Assembly: GCA_900554275.1 (NCBI GenBank)
Contig: USGS01000022.1
Coordinates: 1-23,393 of the forward strand
From: an uncultured Eubacteriales bacterium
GTDB lineage: Bacteria; Bacillota; Clostridia; Oscillospirales; Oscillospiraceae
Reading direction: 5' to 3'
Length of the DNA: 23,393 bases
Positions 6,222 through 13,533 of the stretch are shown here, one piece after another. The notes beneath the pieces are model-generated. The model did no database searches and was not told where the DNA came from. It saw only the letters and a list, made by a program, of their open reading frames with translations. Each line of letters begins with the position of its first letter. Position 1 is the first letter of the stretch. The position numbers and the translations under genes were made by a program.

Positions 6222-7456
6222 ACTGCGGGTTGATCGGTTATCCGCTGGGACACAGCTACTCCCGCCAGATCCATCACGCGCTGGCGGATTACGACTACCA
6301 TCTATGGGAGCTGAAGCCGGAGGAGCTGGCATCCTTCCTGAAAAAACGCGGCTTCGCGGGGATCAACGTGACCATTCCCTATAAGGAGCAGGTCATCCCC
6401 TATCTGGACGGCCTGTCTGACACGGCCCGGGCCGTCGGTGCGGTGAACGCCGTGGTGAACCGGGACGGCAGGCTGCTGGGCGACAATACGGATCTGCCCG
6501 GGATGCTGGCGCTGATCCGCCGCCTGGGACTGGAGCTGTCCGGGAAGAAGGTGCTGATCCTGGGCACCGGCGGCACGTCCAAGACCGCCCGAACCGCCGC
6601 GGCGCGGCTGGGCGCGGCGGAGATCTGCCGCGTGTCCCGCAGCGGCCGGGGAGACGCCGTTACCTATGAACAGGCGGCGGGGAAGCACGGGGACGCCGCC
6701 TTCGTCATTAACACAACGCCCTGCGGTATGTACCCTGATCTGGAGGGCTGTCCGCTGGAGCTGGAGCGCTTCCCCCGCCTGGAGGGTGTGGTGGACGCGG
6801 TGTATAACCCCCTGCGCAGCAATCTGGTGCTGAACGCCCGGCGGCGGGGCATCGCCGCCGAGGGCGGGCTGTATATGCTGGCGGCGCAGGCCGTCTATGC
6901 CAGCGCCCTGTTCCGGGGCTGCGAGGCGACCCGGGAGGAGATTGACCTGGCCTACGATACGGTGCTGCGCCAGATGGAGAACATCGTGCTCATCGGTATG
7001 CCCTCCTCGGGCAAGACCACCGTGGGGCGGCTGCTGGCGCAGCGCGCCGGCAAAGAATTCGTGGATACGGACGCCATGGTGGAGCAGGCCGCTGGCATGA
7101 GCATCCCGGCGTATTTCGCCGCCCGGGGAGAGGACAATTTTCGGGAGAGAGAGCGGGAGGCAGTGGCCGCTGCAGCCAGCGTGGGCGGCCGGATCATCGC
7201 CACCGGCGGCGGCGCGGTCCTGCGGGAGGAGAACCTGCGGGCGCTGCGGCGCAGCGGACGGCTTATCTTCCTGGACCGCTCACCGGACAAGCTCACCGCC
7301 ACGGCGGACAGGCCGCTGTCTGCCGACCAGGAGGCGCTGCGCCGCCGGTACGCCGAGCGGTATGACCTTTACTGTGCCGCCGCGGATCTCCGCGTGGACG
7401 GAGACGGCTCGCCGGAGGAGGTGGCGGAGCTGATCGAAAAGGAGTGGATACGATGA
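6218..7456 (+). CDS. aroE-aroK: Shikimate dehydrogenase - shikimate kinase fusion
   Basis: The 412-aa ORF joins two consecutive enzymes. Residues 1 to about 250 are NADP-dependent AroE, with substrate motif LGHSYS (10-15) and catalytic K56 in NVTIPYKE. NTD holds D92, GTGGTSKTA (116-124) is the dinucleotide loop and NTTPCGMYP starts at 165. Residues about 253-412 are a shikimate kinase, with Walker A GMPSSGKTT (260-268), VDTDAMVE, the FRERE substrate Arg motif, ATGGGAV and the lid Arg in DRPLS. All key residues of both domains are intact and the frame runs unbroken through a short linker. An in-frame ATG at 6974 (M253) could also allow a free kinase. ATG 6218 overlaps the aroC stop and the stop overlaps aroQ, so coupling is tight. 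Confidence 0.93.
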   Translation: MNCGLIGYPLGHSYSRQIHHALADYDYHLWELKPEELASFLKKRGFAGINVTIPYKEQVIPYLDGLSDTARAVGAVNAVVNRDGRLLGDNTDLPGMLALIRRLGLELSGKKVLILGTGGTSKTARTAAARLGAAEICRVSRSGRGDAVTYEQAAGKHGDAAFVINTTPCGMYPDLEGCPLELERFPRLEGVVDAVYNPLRSNLVLNARRRGIAAEGGLYMLAAQAVYASALFRGCEATREEIDLAYDTVLRQMENIVLIGMPSSGKTTVGRLLAQRAGKEFVDTDAMVEQAAGMSIPAYFAARGEDNFREREREAVAAAASVGGRIIATGGGAVLREENLRALRRSGRLIFLDRSPDKLTATADRPLSADQEALRRRYAERYDLYCAAADLRVDGDGSPEEVAELIEKEWIR

Positions 7457-7893
7457 AGATCCTGGTCATCAACGGCCCAAACCTGAATATGCTGGGCATC
7501 CGAGAGCCGGCCATCTATGGCAGCGGCACGTATGCGGAGCTGCTGGAGCTGATCCGCGCCTATGGGGAAAAGACCGGCGCGGAGGTGTCCTTTTTCCAGT
7601 CCAACCACGAGGGCGCACTGGTGGATGCCATCCAGCAGGCGTACTTCGACGGCGTGGAGGGCCTCGTCCTCAACCCGGCGGCGTACACCCACACCAGCGT
7701 GGCACTGCTGGATGCGCTGAAGGCCGTGGCCATCCCCACGGTGGAGGTACACATCTCCGATGTCGCCGCCCGGGAGGATTTCCGGCAGGTCAGCTACGTC
7801 CGCCCGGCCTGTGTGGCCACTGTGGCGGGTAAGGGCTTTGCCGGGTATCTGGAGGCTGTGGACATCCTGCTGAAAGGAGCGAAGCGCCCGTGA
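7453..7893 (+). CDS. aroQ: Type II 3-dehydroquinate dehydratase
   Basis: The product is 146 aa, the standard length for this dodecameric enzyme. It dehydrates 3-dehydroquinate to 3-dehydroshikimate. NGPNLNMLGIREPAIYG carries catalytic R17 and Y22. SNHEGALVDAI, NPAAYTHTS (N74, H80) and VEVHISD (H100) complete the active site, and AREDFRQVSYV matches the C-terminal family motif. I chose ATG 7453, which overlaps the preceding stop as ATGA; an ATG three codons upstream (7444) is in frame but would extend the family N-terminus. The 3' end overlaps the GTG start of aroA. Confidence 0.95.
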   Translation: MKILVINGPNLNMLGIREPAIYGSGTYAELLELIRAYGEKTGAEVSFFQSNHEGALVDAIQQAYFDGVEGLVLNPAAYTHTSVALLDALKAVAIPTVEVHISDVAAREDFRQVSYVRPACVATVAGKGFAGYLEAVDILLKGAKRP

Positions 7894-9089
7894 CCGTTAC
7901 GATTTTTCCGGGCAGGGCCGGGGGAACGGCGGCCGCGCCGCCGTCCAAGAGCTGCGGCCACCGGATGCTCCTGTGCAGTGCGCTGGCAGAGGGGGAGAGC
8001 CGCATCAGCGGCATCGCCCGGAGTCAGGATATGCTGGCCACTATGGACTGCATCCGGGCCATGGGCGGCGCGTGCCGCCTTGTCGGGGATGCGGCCCATA
8101 TCACCGGCGTCGGCGGCGCTGTCCGTCCCGACGCGGTGTATCCCTGCCGGGAGAGCGGCAGCACCCTGCGCTTCTGCATCCCGGCGGCGCTGCTGCAGGG
8201 CGGAAGCGCCGCGTTTACCGGTGCACGGCGGCTGATGGAGCGGGGCGTGGGCATATACGAGGATCTGCTGCTCCCCAGAGGGGTAATGGTGTCCAAAACA
8301 CCGGAGTCCATCACGTTTTCAGGGAAGCTGACGCCGGGAGACTATACCCTGCGCGGAGACGTGAGCAGCCAGTTCGTCACCGGATTGCTGCTGGCGCTGC
8401 CGCTGCTGCCGGGTGACAGTACGCTCCGCGTCCTGCCGCCGGTGGAGAGCCGCCCCTATATCGACATTACGCTGGATGTGATGGCATCCTTTGGCGTCAC
8501 CGCGGAGGAGCGGGAGCAGGATCTGTTTTTTATCCCCGGCGGGCAGCGGTACGAGAGCCGCTACGCCGCGGTGGAGGGAGACTGGTCCAACGCCGCCTTT
8601 CTGTTCGCACTGGGCAGCGGCGTGACCGTCACCGGGCTGCGGCCTGACAGCCTGCAGGGCGACCGGGTGTGCCGGGATATGCTGCGCCGGCTGGAAAGCC
8701 CCGGCGCGGTGCTGGACATTTCCGCCTGCCCCGATTTAGGGCCTGTGCTGTTCGCCGCCGCGGCGCGGAGCTGCGGCGCTGTGTTTACCGGCACGCGCCG
8801 CCTGCGTATCAAGGAGAGTGACCGGGCGACGGCCATGGCGCGGGAGCTTGCCAGATTCGGTGCGGAGATGGCGGTGGAGGACGATAGAGTGACCGTGCTC
8901 CCACGTCCGCTCCACGCCTCGGAAGAGATGCTGGACGGCCACAACGACCACCGCGTTGTCATGGCGCTGGCGGTGCTGTGCGCGTCGCTGGGTGGTACGA
9001 TCCGCGGCGCGGAGGCCGTCAGCAAGAGCTGGCCGGATTTCTTTCGCACGCTGCAGGCGCTGGGGGTGCGCATGGAAATACAGCCCTGA
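7890..9089 (+). CDS. aroA: EPSP synthase (3-phosphoshikimate 1-carboxyvinyltransferase)
   Basis: The product is 399 aa from GTG 7890, which forms a GTGA overlap with the aroQ stop and has AAAGGAGC 10 bases upstream. It transfers enolpyruvate from PEP to shikimate-3-phosphate. PPSKSCGHRML (17-27) supplies K20 and R25. ESGSTLRF (88-95) replaces the usual GNAGTAMRP PEP loop. SSQFVTGLLLALPLL, RIKESDRATAMARELARFG and GHNDHRVVMALAVL are the later conserved blocks. It is somewhat shorter than the E. coli enzyme (about 427 aa). The phenylalanine at the position of E. coli P101 departs from the classical glyphosate-sensitive loop, though this ESGSTLRF form seems usual among Clostridia. Confidence 0.93.
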   Translation: MTVTIFPGRAGGTAAAPPSKSCGHRMLLCSALAEGESRISGIARSQDMLATMDCIRAMGGACRLVGDAAHITGVGGAVRPDAVYPCRESGSTLRFCIPAALLQGGSAAFTGARRLMERGVGIYEDLLLPRGVMVSKTPESITFSGKLTPGDYTLRGDVSSQFVTGLLLALPLLPGDSTLRVLPPVESRPYIDITLDVMASFGVTAEEREQDLFFIPGGQRYESRYAAVEGDWSNAAFLFALGSGVTVTGLRPDSLQGDRVCRDMLRRLESPGAVLDISACPDLGPVLFAAAARSCGAVFTGTRRLRIKESDRATAMARELARFGAEMAVEDDRVTVLPRPLHASEEMLDGHNDHRVVMALAVLCASLGGTIRGAEAVSKSWPDFFRTLQALGVRMEIQP

Positions 9090-9116
9090 ACCTCCTGAAG
9101 AAAGGAAAATCTATCC

Positions 9117-10145
9117 ATGAACATGGAATTCAAACGTAAACTGCCTGCGCCGCAGACTGTCAAGGATATGTATCCAGTGACGGAGAAGATGGCGCGGCAG
9201 AAACAGGAAAACGATCGGCAGATACAGGCCGTCATCACCGGGGAGGACCAGCGGCTGATGCTGCTCATCGGCCCTTGCTCCGCTGACAGGGAGGACGCCG
9301 TGCTGGAATATGCGGCGCGGCTTCAGGCGCTGCAGGAGCGGGTGAAGGACAAGCTCCTCATCGTTCCCCGGGTCTACAGCAACAAGCCCCGCACCACCGG
9401 CGACGGGTATAAGGGAATGCTGCACCAGCCCGATCCAAACGGCCAGCCGGACATCCTGAAGGGGCTTATCGCCATCCGGAAAATACACATGAAGGTGCTG
9501 GAGCAGACTGGACTTTCCAGCGCGGACGAGCTGCTGTATCCGGAAAACTATTACTACCTGTCCGACATTCTCTCCTATGCGGCCATCGGCGCGCGCTCTG
9601 TGGAGGATCAGCAGCACCGGCTTATCGCCAGCGGACTGGATGTGCCTGTGGGCATGAAGAACCCCACCAGCGGCGACCTGTCGGTGATGATGAACGCCAT
9701 CCTGGCCGCCCAGCATCCCCATACGTTCCTGTTCTCCCAATGGGAGGTACACAGCAAGGGTAATCCCTTGGCCCACGCCATCCTCCGGGGGTCGGTGAAC
9801 AAATACGGGCGCTCGCTGCCCAACTACCACTACGAGGATCTGAGCCAGCTCTGGGAGCTTTATGCCAAGAGCGGGCTGGAAAACCCGGCGGTGATCATCG
9901 ACACCAACCATGCCAATTCCGGCAAGCAGTGGGATCAGCAGGGACGCATCGCCAAGGAGGTGCTCCACAGCACCCGCCACAACGGGGACATCGGCCGCAT
10001 GGTCAAGGGGTTGATGATCGAGTCGTACCTGTTGGACGGCTGCCAGAAGCCGGATGGCGGTGTGTACGGCCTGTCCATTACCGATCCCTGCATCGGCTGG
10101 GAAAAGACGGAGCAGCTGGTGCTGGAGCTGGCTGAACTGCGCTGA
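9117..10145 (+). CDS. aroF: 3-deoxy-7-phosphoheptulonate (DAHP) synthase, type I
   Basis: The product is 342 aa. It condenses PEP and erythrose-4-phosphate, the committed shikimate step. IGPCSADRED (51-60) has the metal Cys C54. NKPRTTGDGYKGMLHQPDPNG matches the PEP-binding KPRT block, and GMKNPTSGD and IDTNHANSGKQ carry substrate Lys and metal His. It is the AroF/G/H-like class I-alpha type, with no fused mutase or ACT domain. The AroG-like N-terminal segment is present but degenerate, so the inhibitor specificity cannot be read. ATG 9117 follows AAAGGAAAA after a 27-bp gap from aroA, the loosest junction in the operon. The operon ends at the hairpin at 10162. The symbol aroF is a family-level choice. 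Confidence 0.92.
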   Translation: MNMEFKRKLPAPQTVKDMYPVTEKMARQKQENDRQIQAVITGEDQRLMLLIGPCSADREDAVLEYAARLQALQERVKDKLLIVPRVYSNKPRTTGDGYKGMLHQPDPNGQPDILKGLIAIRKIHMKVLEQTGLSSADELLYPENYYYLSDILSYAAIGARSVEDQQHRLIASGLDVPVGMKNPTSGDLSVMMNAILAAQHPHTFLFSQWEVHSKGNPLAHAILRGSVNKYGRSLPNYHYEDLSQLWELYAKSGLENPAVIIDTNHANSGKQWDQQGRIAKEVLHSTRHNGDIGRMVKGLMIESYLLDGCQKPDGGVYGLSITDPCIGWEKTEQLVLELAELR

Positions 10146-10161
10146 TGTGCGGAGGTATACA

Positions 10162-10204
10162 GCAATAAGAGAGGCGTGGCATTTGGCCACGCCTCTCTTA
10201 TTGC
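10162..10204. terminator. Bidirectional terminator between the aro operon and spoVAF
   Basis: A perfect 19-bp inverted repeat, GCAATAAGAGAGGCGTGGC with its complement, surrounds the 5-base loop ATTTG. Its AT-rich outer end provides a short U-rich tail (TTATT) after the GC core on either strand. It sits 16 bp after the DAHP synthase stop and 17 bp after the stop of the convergent spoVAF gene, so it can end transcripts from both sides. Confidence 0.85.
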
Positions 10205-10221
10205 ATATCGCATGTCGGGCA

Positions 10222-11628
10222 TCAGCTGTTGTCCCTGCTGATGGGACAGCGGTAGAGCAGATGCTTGAGCTTCTTGCGGTCGAAGGGGATGAGGGGATAG
10301 AGGTAGCCCCGGCCCACCAGGGGCTTGGTGGAGACGATGAGGACCAGTGTGAACAGCACACCGGCGATGAAACCCCATAGGTCGAAAAGCCAAATCAGGA
10401 TCAGCAGGAGCATACGGCAGAGCTTGGTGGCATAGCCCATTTCGTAGCTGTGCTGGGCGTAGTTGGCGATGGCCACGAAGGCCATGTAGACCAGCACCTC
10501 CGGCACGAGCCAGCGTGCCTGGACGGCGAAATCTCCTAAAATCAGCGCGCCGATCATGCTGAAGGAATTGCTGAGAACATCCGGTGTGTTCAGGGACGCC
10601 AGCTTCAGCACGTCGATGATCAGCTCCACGAGAAGGAGCTGGATGATGAGGGGGACGTAGTATTCATCCTCCACCAGCAGGAAGTGCAGGTTTTCGTGGA
10701 GGGTGTCCGGGTTCTTCACCAGCAGATACCAAAGGGGCGTGACGAATATGGTCAGCAGCAGCACCAGGGTGCGGACGATCTGAAGGTACGTGCCGATGAG
10801 GGGCGGGAAGTAGTAGTCGTTGATCTCCTCGTTGAACCGCAGCAGCGTGGTGGGCAGCAGCAGGGCGGAGGGGGAGTTGTCCACCATGAGCACCACGTCA
10901 CCCTCCATGATGCAGGCGGTGGCCACGTCAGGGCGCTCAGTGTATCGGACCTTAGGAAAAGGATTCCAAAACTGACGGGGGGAGAGCGCCTCGGTGAGAG
11001 ACTCCTGGCTCATGGAGATGCTGCCCACGTCTACGGCGGCCAGCTTTTTGCGCAGCTCATCCAGCAGGGAAGGGTCGGCTTCACCGTCCATATAGCACAG
11101 CACCACGTCCGTGCCGGAGCGCTCCTTCAGCTGGACGCGCTCCAGCCGCAGGCGGCTGTCCCGGACGCGGCGGCGGAGCAGGGCGGCGTTTTGCATCAGA
11201 TTTTCCACAAAGCCGTCGTGACTGCCCCGGAGGACGCGGCTGGTGTCCGGCTCTTCGATGGAGCGGGTGGGGAACTGCTTCACGTCCATCAATATGCCGC
11301 CGGGCCAGCCGTCCACCACCAGCAGCGTCTTGCCGGCGAACACACCCATGACGGCCTTTTCACGGACGTTCTCCACCGCAGCGTCACTGGCGGAGACGTA
11401 GCGGGCGCAGAAGTCCTCCGGGCCGGCGACATCCCGGAGAGAGGGCAGCGACTGCCACGCGGCGATGATGCGCTCCAGAATAGTCTCCTGGGCGTAGCCG
11501 TTCACTACCCACAGCCGGGCGCGGCGGCCTGCGATGAGCAGGTTGCGGGCCGTCATGTCGAAGCATTTGCCCACGCCCAGCTCCTGATCCAGCGATGCGG
11601 TGCGGGACTGAAAATCCTCCTGTGCCAC
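10222..11628 (-). CDS. spoVAF: SpoVAF/GerA-family spore germination membrane protein
   Basis: The product is 468 aa from GTG 11628, preceded by GGGAGG with 8-nt spacing. The open frame continues upstream but would collide with the spoIID promoter and shows no family sequence. The start LGVGKCFDMTARNLLIAG and a cytoplasmic domain of about 270 residues match GerAA/SpoVAF A-subunits. Four or five membrane helices follow. The C-terminal motifs VPEVLVYMAFVAIANYA, SYEMGYATKLCRM and YLYPLIPFD resemble SpoVAF more than GerAA. SpoVAF sits in the inner spore membrane and supports germinant signalling or dipicolinate release. No spoVAA-AE genes adjoin it; it stands alone between a divergent spoIID and a terminator. 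A GerA paralogue cannot be excluded. Confidence 0.8.
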   Translation of the reverse strand: MAQEDFQSRTASLDQELGVGKCFDMTARNLLIAGRRARLWVVNGYAQETILERIIAAWQSLPSLRDVAGPEDFCARYVSASDAAVENVREKAVMGVFAGKTLLVVDGWPGGILMDVKQFPTRSIEEPDTSRVLRGSHDGFVENLMQNAALLRRRVRDSRLRLERVQLKERSGTDVVLCYMDGEADPSLLDELRKKLAAVDVGSISMSQESLTEALSPRQFWNPFPKVRYTERPDVATACIMEGDVVLMVDNSPSALLLPTTLLRFNEEINDYYFPPLIGTYLQIVRTLVLLLTIFVTPLWYLLVKNPDTLHENLHFLLVEDEYYVPLIIQLLLVELIIDVLKLASLNTPDVLSNSFSMIGALILGDFAVQARWLVPEVLVYMAFVAIANYAQHSYEMGYATKLCRMLLLILIWLFDLWGFIAGVLFTLVLIVSTKPLVGRGYLYPLIPFDRKKLKHLLYRCPISRDNS

Positions 11629-11657
11629 GTGTCGTACCTCCCTGCGTAGTTTTCCGA

Positions 11658-11687
11658 TAGTATGGCCGGAAACGGGCGGAAGTATGT
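11658..11687 (-). promoter_or_regulatory. Candidate forespore (sigma-G/F-type) promoter of spoVAF
   Basis: On the minus strand CATACTA (11664-11658) matches the sigma-G/F -10 consensus CATWHTA exactly. It is preceded at 18 bp by ACATA (11687-11683), which matches the -35 GHATR at four of five positions. The start would fall about 20 bases before the GTG ribosome binding site. B. subtilis spoVA genes are sigma-G dependent, so the match fits the gene. Confidence 0.55.
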
Positions 11688-11714
11688 ATGTTTGGGACAA
11701 GCGGCGCATAGGCT
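11686..11714 (+). promoter_or_regulatory. Candidate mother-cell (sigma-E-type) promoter of spoIID
   Basis: GTATGTT (11686-11692), a 14-bp spacer and CATAGGCT (11707-11714) match the sigma-E consensus KMATATT/CATACAMT at about 11 of 15 positions. It lies 26 bp before the spoIID start. spoIID is a classical sigma-E gene, so I list it, but the match is moderate. Its -35 overlaps the -35 of the opposing spoVAF promoter. Confidence 0.35.
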
Positions 11715-11740
11715 GGTGCAGAACAAAGGAGGGAGTGCGT

Positions 11741-12715
11741 ATGCGCAGAGAGGTATTGGCGGGGCTGGCACTGACGGTGCTGCTGTTCGGCAGCGCGTAT
11801 TTGGCCGCCGGGGACGGCGCGGTGCCGGAGGAGACGAAAACGGAGCAGACGGCGGGTGACGCTGGGGTGACGCTGCGGGTGCTGGAGGACGGCACTGTGA
11901 AGGACATGACGCTGGAGAAGTATTTGCAGGGCGTGGTGCGGGGCGAGATGCCCGCCAGCTTTGAGATGGAGGCGCTGAAGGCCCAGGCGGCGGCGGAGCG
12001 GACGTATGTGTACTACCAGCTGGCGGCGGGACGGAAGGAGAAGCACCCGGAGGCGGATGTATGTACCGACCACACCTGCTGCAGCGCGTTCCTGTCGGAG
12101 CAGGCGGCCCGGGAGAAGTGGGGCGGGGACTACGATCCGTGGGAGGCGCGCATTGAGCAGGCGGTGGCGGAGACGGACGGGCAGGCGGTGCTGTACGGCG
12201 GACAGCCCATCCTGGCGGTGTTCCACTCCTCATCGGCGGGGAAGACCGCCGCCGCGGAGGATGTGTGGAGCGGTGAGCTGCCGTATCTGAAAAGCGTGGA
12301 CAGTCCGGAGAATGAGGATAGCGTGCCCAACTATTACAGTGTGGTGGCATTCACGGCGGAGGAGGCAAAAGCGAAGCTGCTGGCGGCGCGGCCGGCGCTG
12401 AAGCTGAACGGGACGCCGGAGGACTGGTTGGGTACGATCACGGAGAACAGCTCGGGCCGGGTGGAGACGCTGGAGCTGGGCGGCGAGACGTGGAAGGGCA
12501 CGGAGGTGCGCTTGGCCTTTGGCCTGCGGTCCGCCTGCTTTACGGCGGAGGCGGATGGGGAGCGCCTGACGTTCCGCGTCACCGGCTACGGCCACGGCGT
12601 GGGCATGAGCCAGTACGGCGCGAACCAGCTGGCCAAGAAGGGAAAAACGTGGCGCGAGATACTGGAGTGGTACTACGCCGGTGTGACCATCGGGCCATAC
12701 GGCGGAAATGCGTGA
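11741..12715 (+). CDS. spoIID: Stage II sporulation protein D (engulfment lytic transglycosylase)
   Basis: The product is 324 aa from ATG 11741, with AGGAGG 8 bases upstream. SpoIID cuts glycan strands in the mother-cell periplasm and, with SpoIIP and SpoIIM, drives engulfment. An N-terminal anchor (about 6-23) is followed by a short linker. The catalytic block is LEKYLQGVVRGEMP with E69, then ALKAQAAAERTY. A metal-site loop H102...C108-T-D-H-T-C113-C114 follows, and FHSSSAGKT and YGHGVGMSQYGA close the family pattern. The GTGACA -35 of the next operon overlaps its stop codon, so little space separates the two units. It diverges from spoVAF. Confidence 0.92.
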   Translation: MRREVLAGLALTVLLFGSAYLAAGDGAVPEETKTEQTAGDAGVTLRVLEDGTVKDMTLEKYLQGVVRGEMPASFEMEALKAQAAAERTYVYYQLAAGRKEKHPEADVCTDHTCCSAFLSEQAAREKWGGDYDPWEARIEQAVAETDGQAVLYGGQPILAVFHSSSAGKTAAAEDVWSGELPYLKSVDSPENEDSVPNYYSVVAFTAEEAKAKLLAARPALKLNGTPEDWLGTITENSSGRVETLELGGETWKGTEVRLAFGLRSACFTAEADGERLTFRVTGYGHGVGMSQYGANQLAKKGKTWREILEWYYAGVTIGPYGGNA

Positions 12716-12740
12716 CAAACGGCGGGGAATGTGGTATCAT
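12712..12740 (+). promoter_or_regulatory. Sigma-A promoter of the two-component/HtrA operon
   Basis: GTGACA (12712-12717), a 17-bp spacer ending TGG, and TATCAT (12735-12740): five of six in each box plus an extended -10 TG. It overlaps the spoIID stop codon and leaves a leader of about 105 nt before the regulator gene. I see no terminator between spoIID and this operon. Confidence 0.65.
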
Positions 12741-12852
12741 AACTCAGTTATGTGCGATATTTTACAGTTTGTTCAGGAAAACCGGGGGGCAAACGGTGTA
12801 ATATCAATCACAACAGGAAAGACATAACTATACCAACCGGGAGGAGCTTCCT

Positions 12853-13533
12853 ATGGCACGCAACATTTTGGTGGTAGAGGACGACCGCAACATATCCGAT
12901 CTCATCCGCATGTATCTGGAGAAGGAGGGGTTCGAGGTACGCAGCGCCTACGACGGAGGCAAGGCGGTGGAGGAATACGACAAGCAGGCGCCGGACATGG
13001 TGCTGCTGGACATCATGCTGCCCGTGATGGACGGCTGGGCCGTGTGCGCCCACATCCGGGAGAAGAGCAAGACCCCCATTATCATGCTGACGGCCAAGAG
13101 CGACGTGGGCGACCGCATCACCGGGCTGGAGATGGGCGCCGACGACTATCTGGTCAAGCCCTTCGAGATGAAGGAGCTGATGGCCCGCATCAACGCGGTG
13201 CTGCGCCGCAGCGAGATCCCCGACGACACCAAGAAAAAGCTGGTGTTCGACAAGCTGGAGATCAATCTGGACAGCTATGAGCTGCTGGTGGACGGCAAGA
13301 AGGTGGACACGCCCCCGAAAGAGCTGGAACTGCTGTACCACCTGGCGGCCACGCCCAACCGGGTCTATACCCGCAACCAGCTGCTGGACGAGGTATGGGG
13401 CTTCGACTACTTCGGTGACAGCCGCACGGTGGACGTACACATCAAGCGCCTGCGTGAGAAGATCGAGAACGTATCCGACCAGTGGGAGCTGAAGACCGTG
13501 TGGGGCGTGGGCTATAAATTCGAGGTCAAATGA
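12853..13533 (+). CDS. OmpR/PhoB-family response regulator
   Basis: The product is 226 aa. The receiver domain (about 1-118) has acidic pocket D10/D11, phospho-acceptor D53 in LLDIMLP, T80 in MLTAK and K102 in LVKPFE. A winged-helix DNA-binding domain (about 128-224) has the typical PPKELELLYHLA and DSRTVDVHIKRLREKI recognition-helix segments and ends WGVGYKF. The ATG follows GGGAGGAG at 6-nt spacing. The stop overlaps the kinase start (ATGA), so the pair is a cognate two-component system. Target genes are unknown; the downstream protease in the same operon suggests an envelope-stress or cell-wall role. Confidence 0.92.
   Translation: MARNILVVEDDRNISDLIRMYLEKEGFEVRSAYDGGKAVEEYDKQAPDMVLLDIMLPVMDGWAVCAHIREKSKTPIIMLTAKSDVGDRITGLEMGADDYLVKPFEMKELMARINAVLRRSEIPDDTKKKLVFDKLEINLDSYELLVDGKKVDTPPKELELLYHLAATPNRVYTRNQLLDEVWGFDYFGDSRTVDVHIKRLREKIENVSDQWELKTVWGVGYKFEVK

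Noticed and set aside
11629..11907. Upstream extension of the spoVAF frame
   Set aside because: It overlaps the divergent promoters and the spoIID start; GTG 11628 has a good ribosome binding site and begins just before the family's conserved N-terminus.
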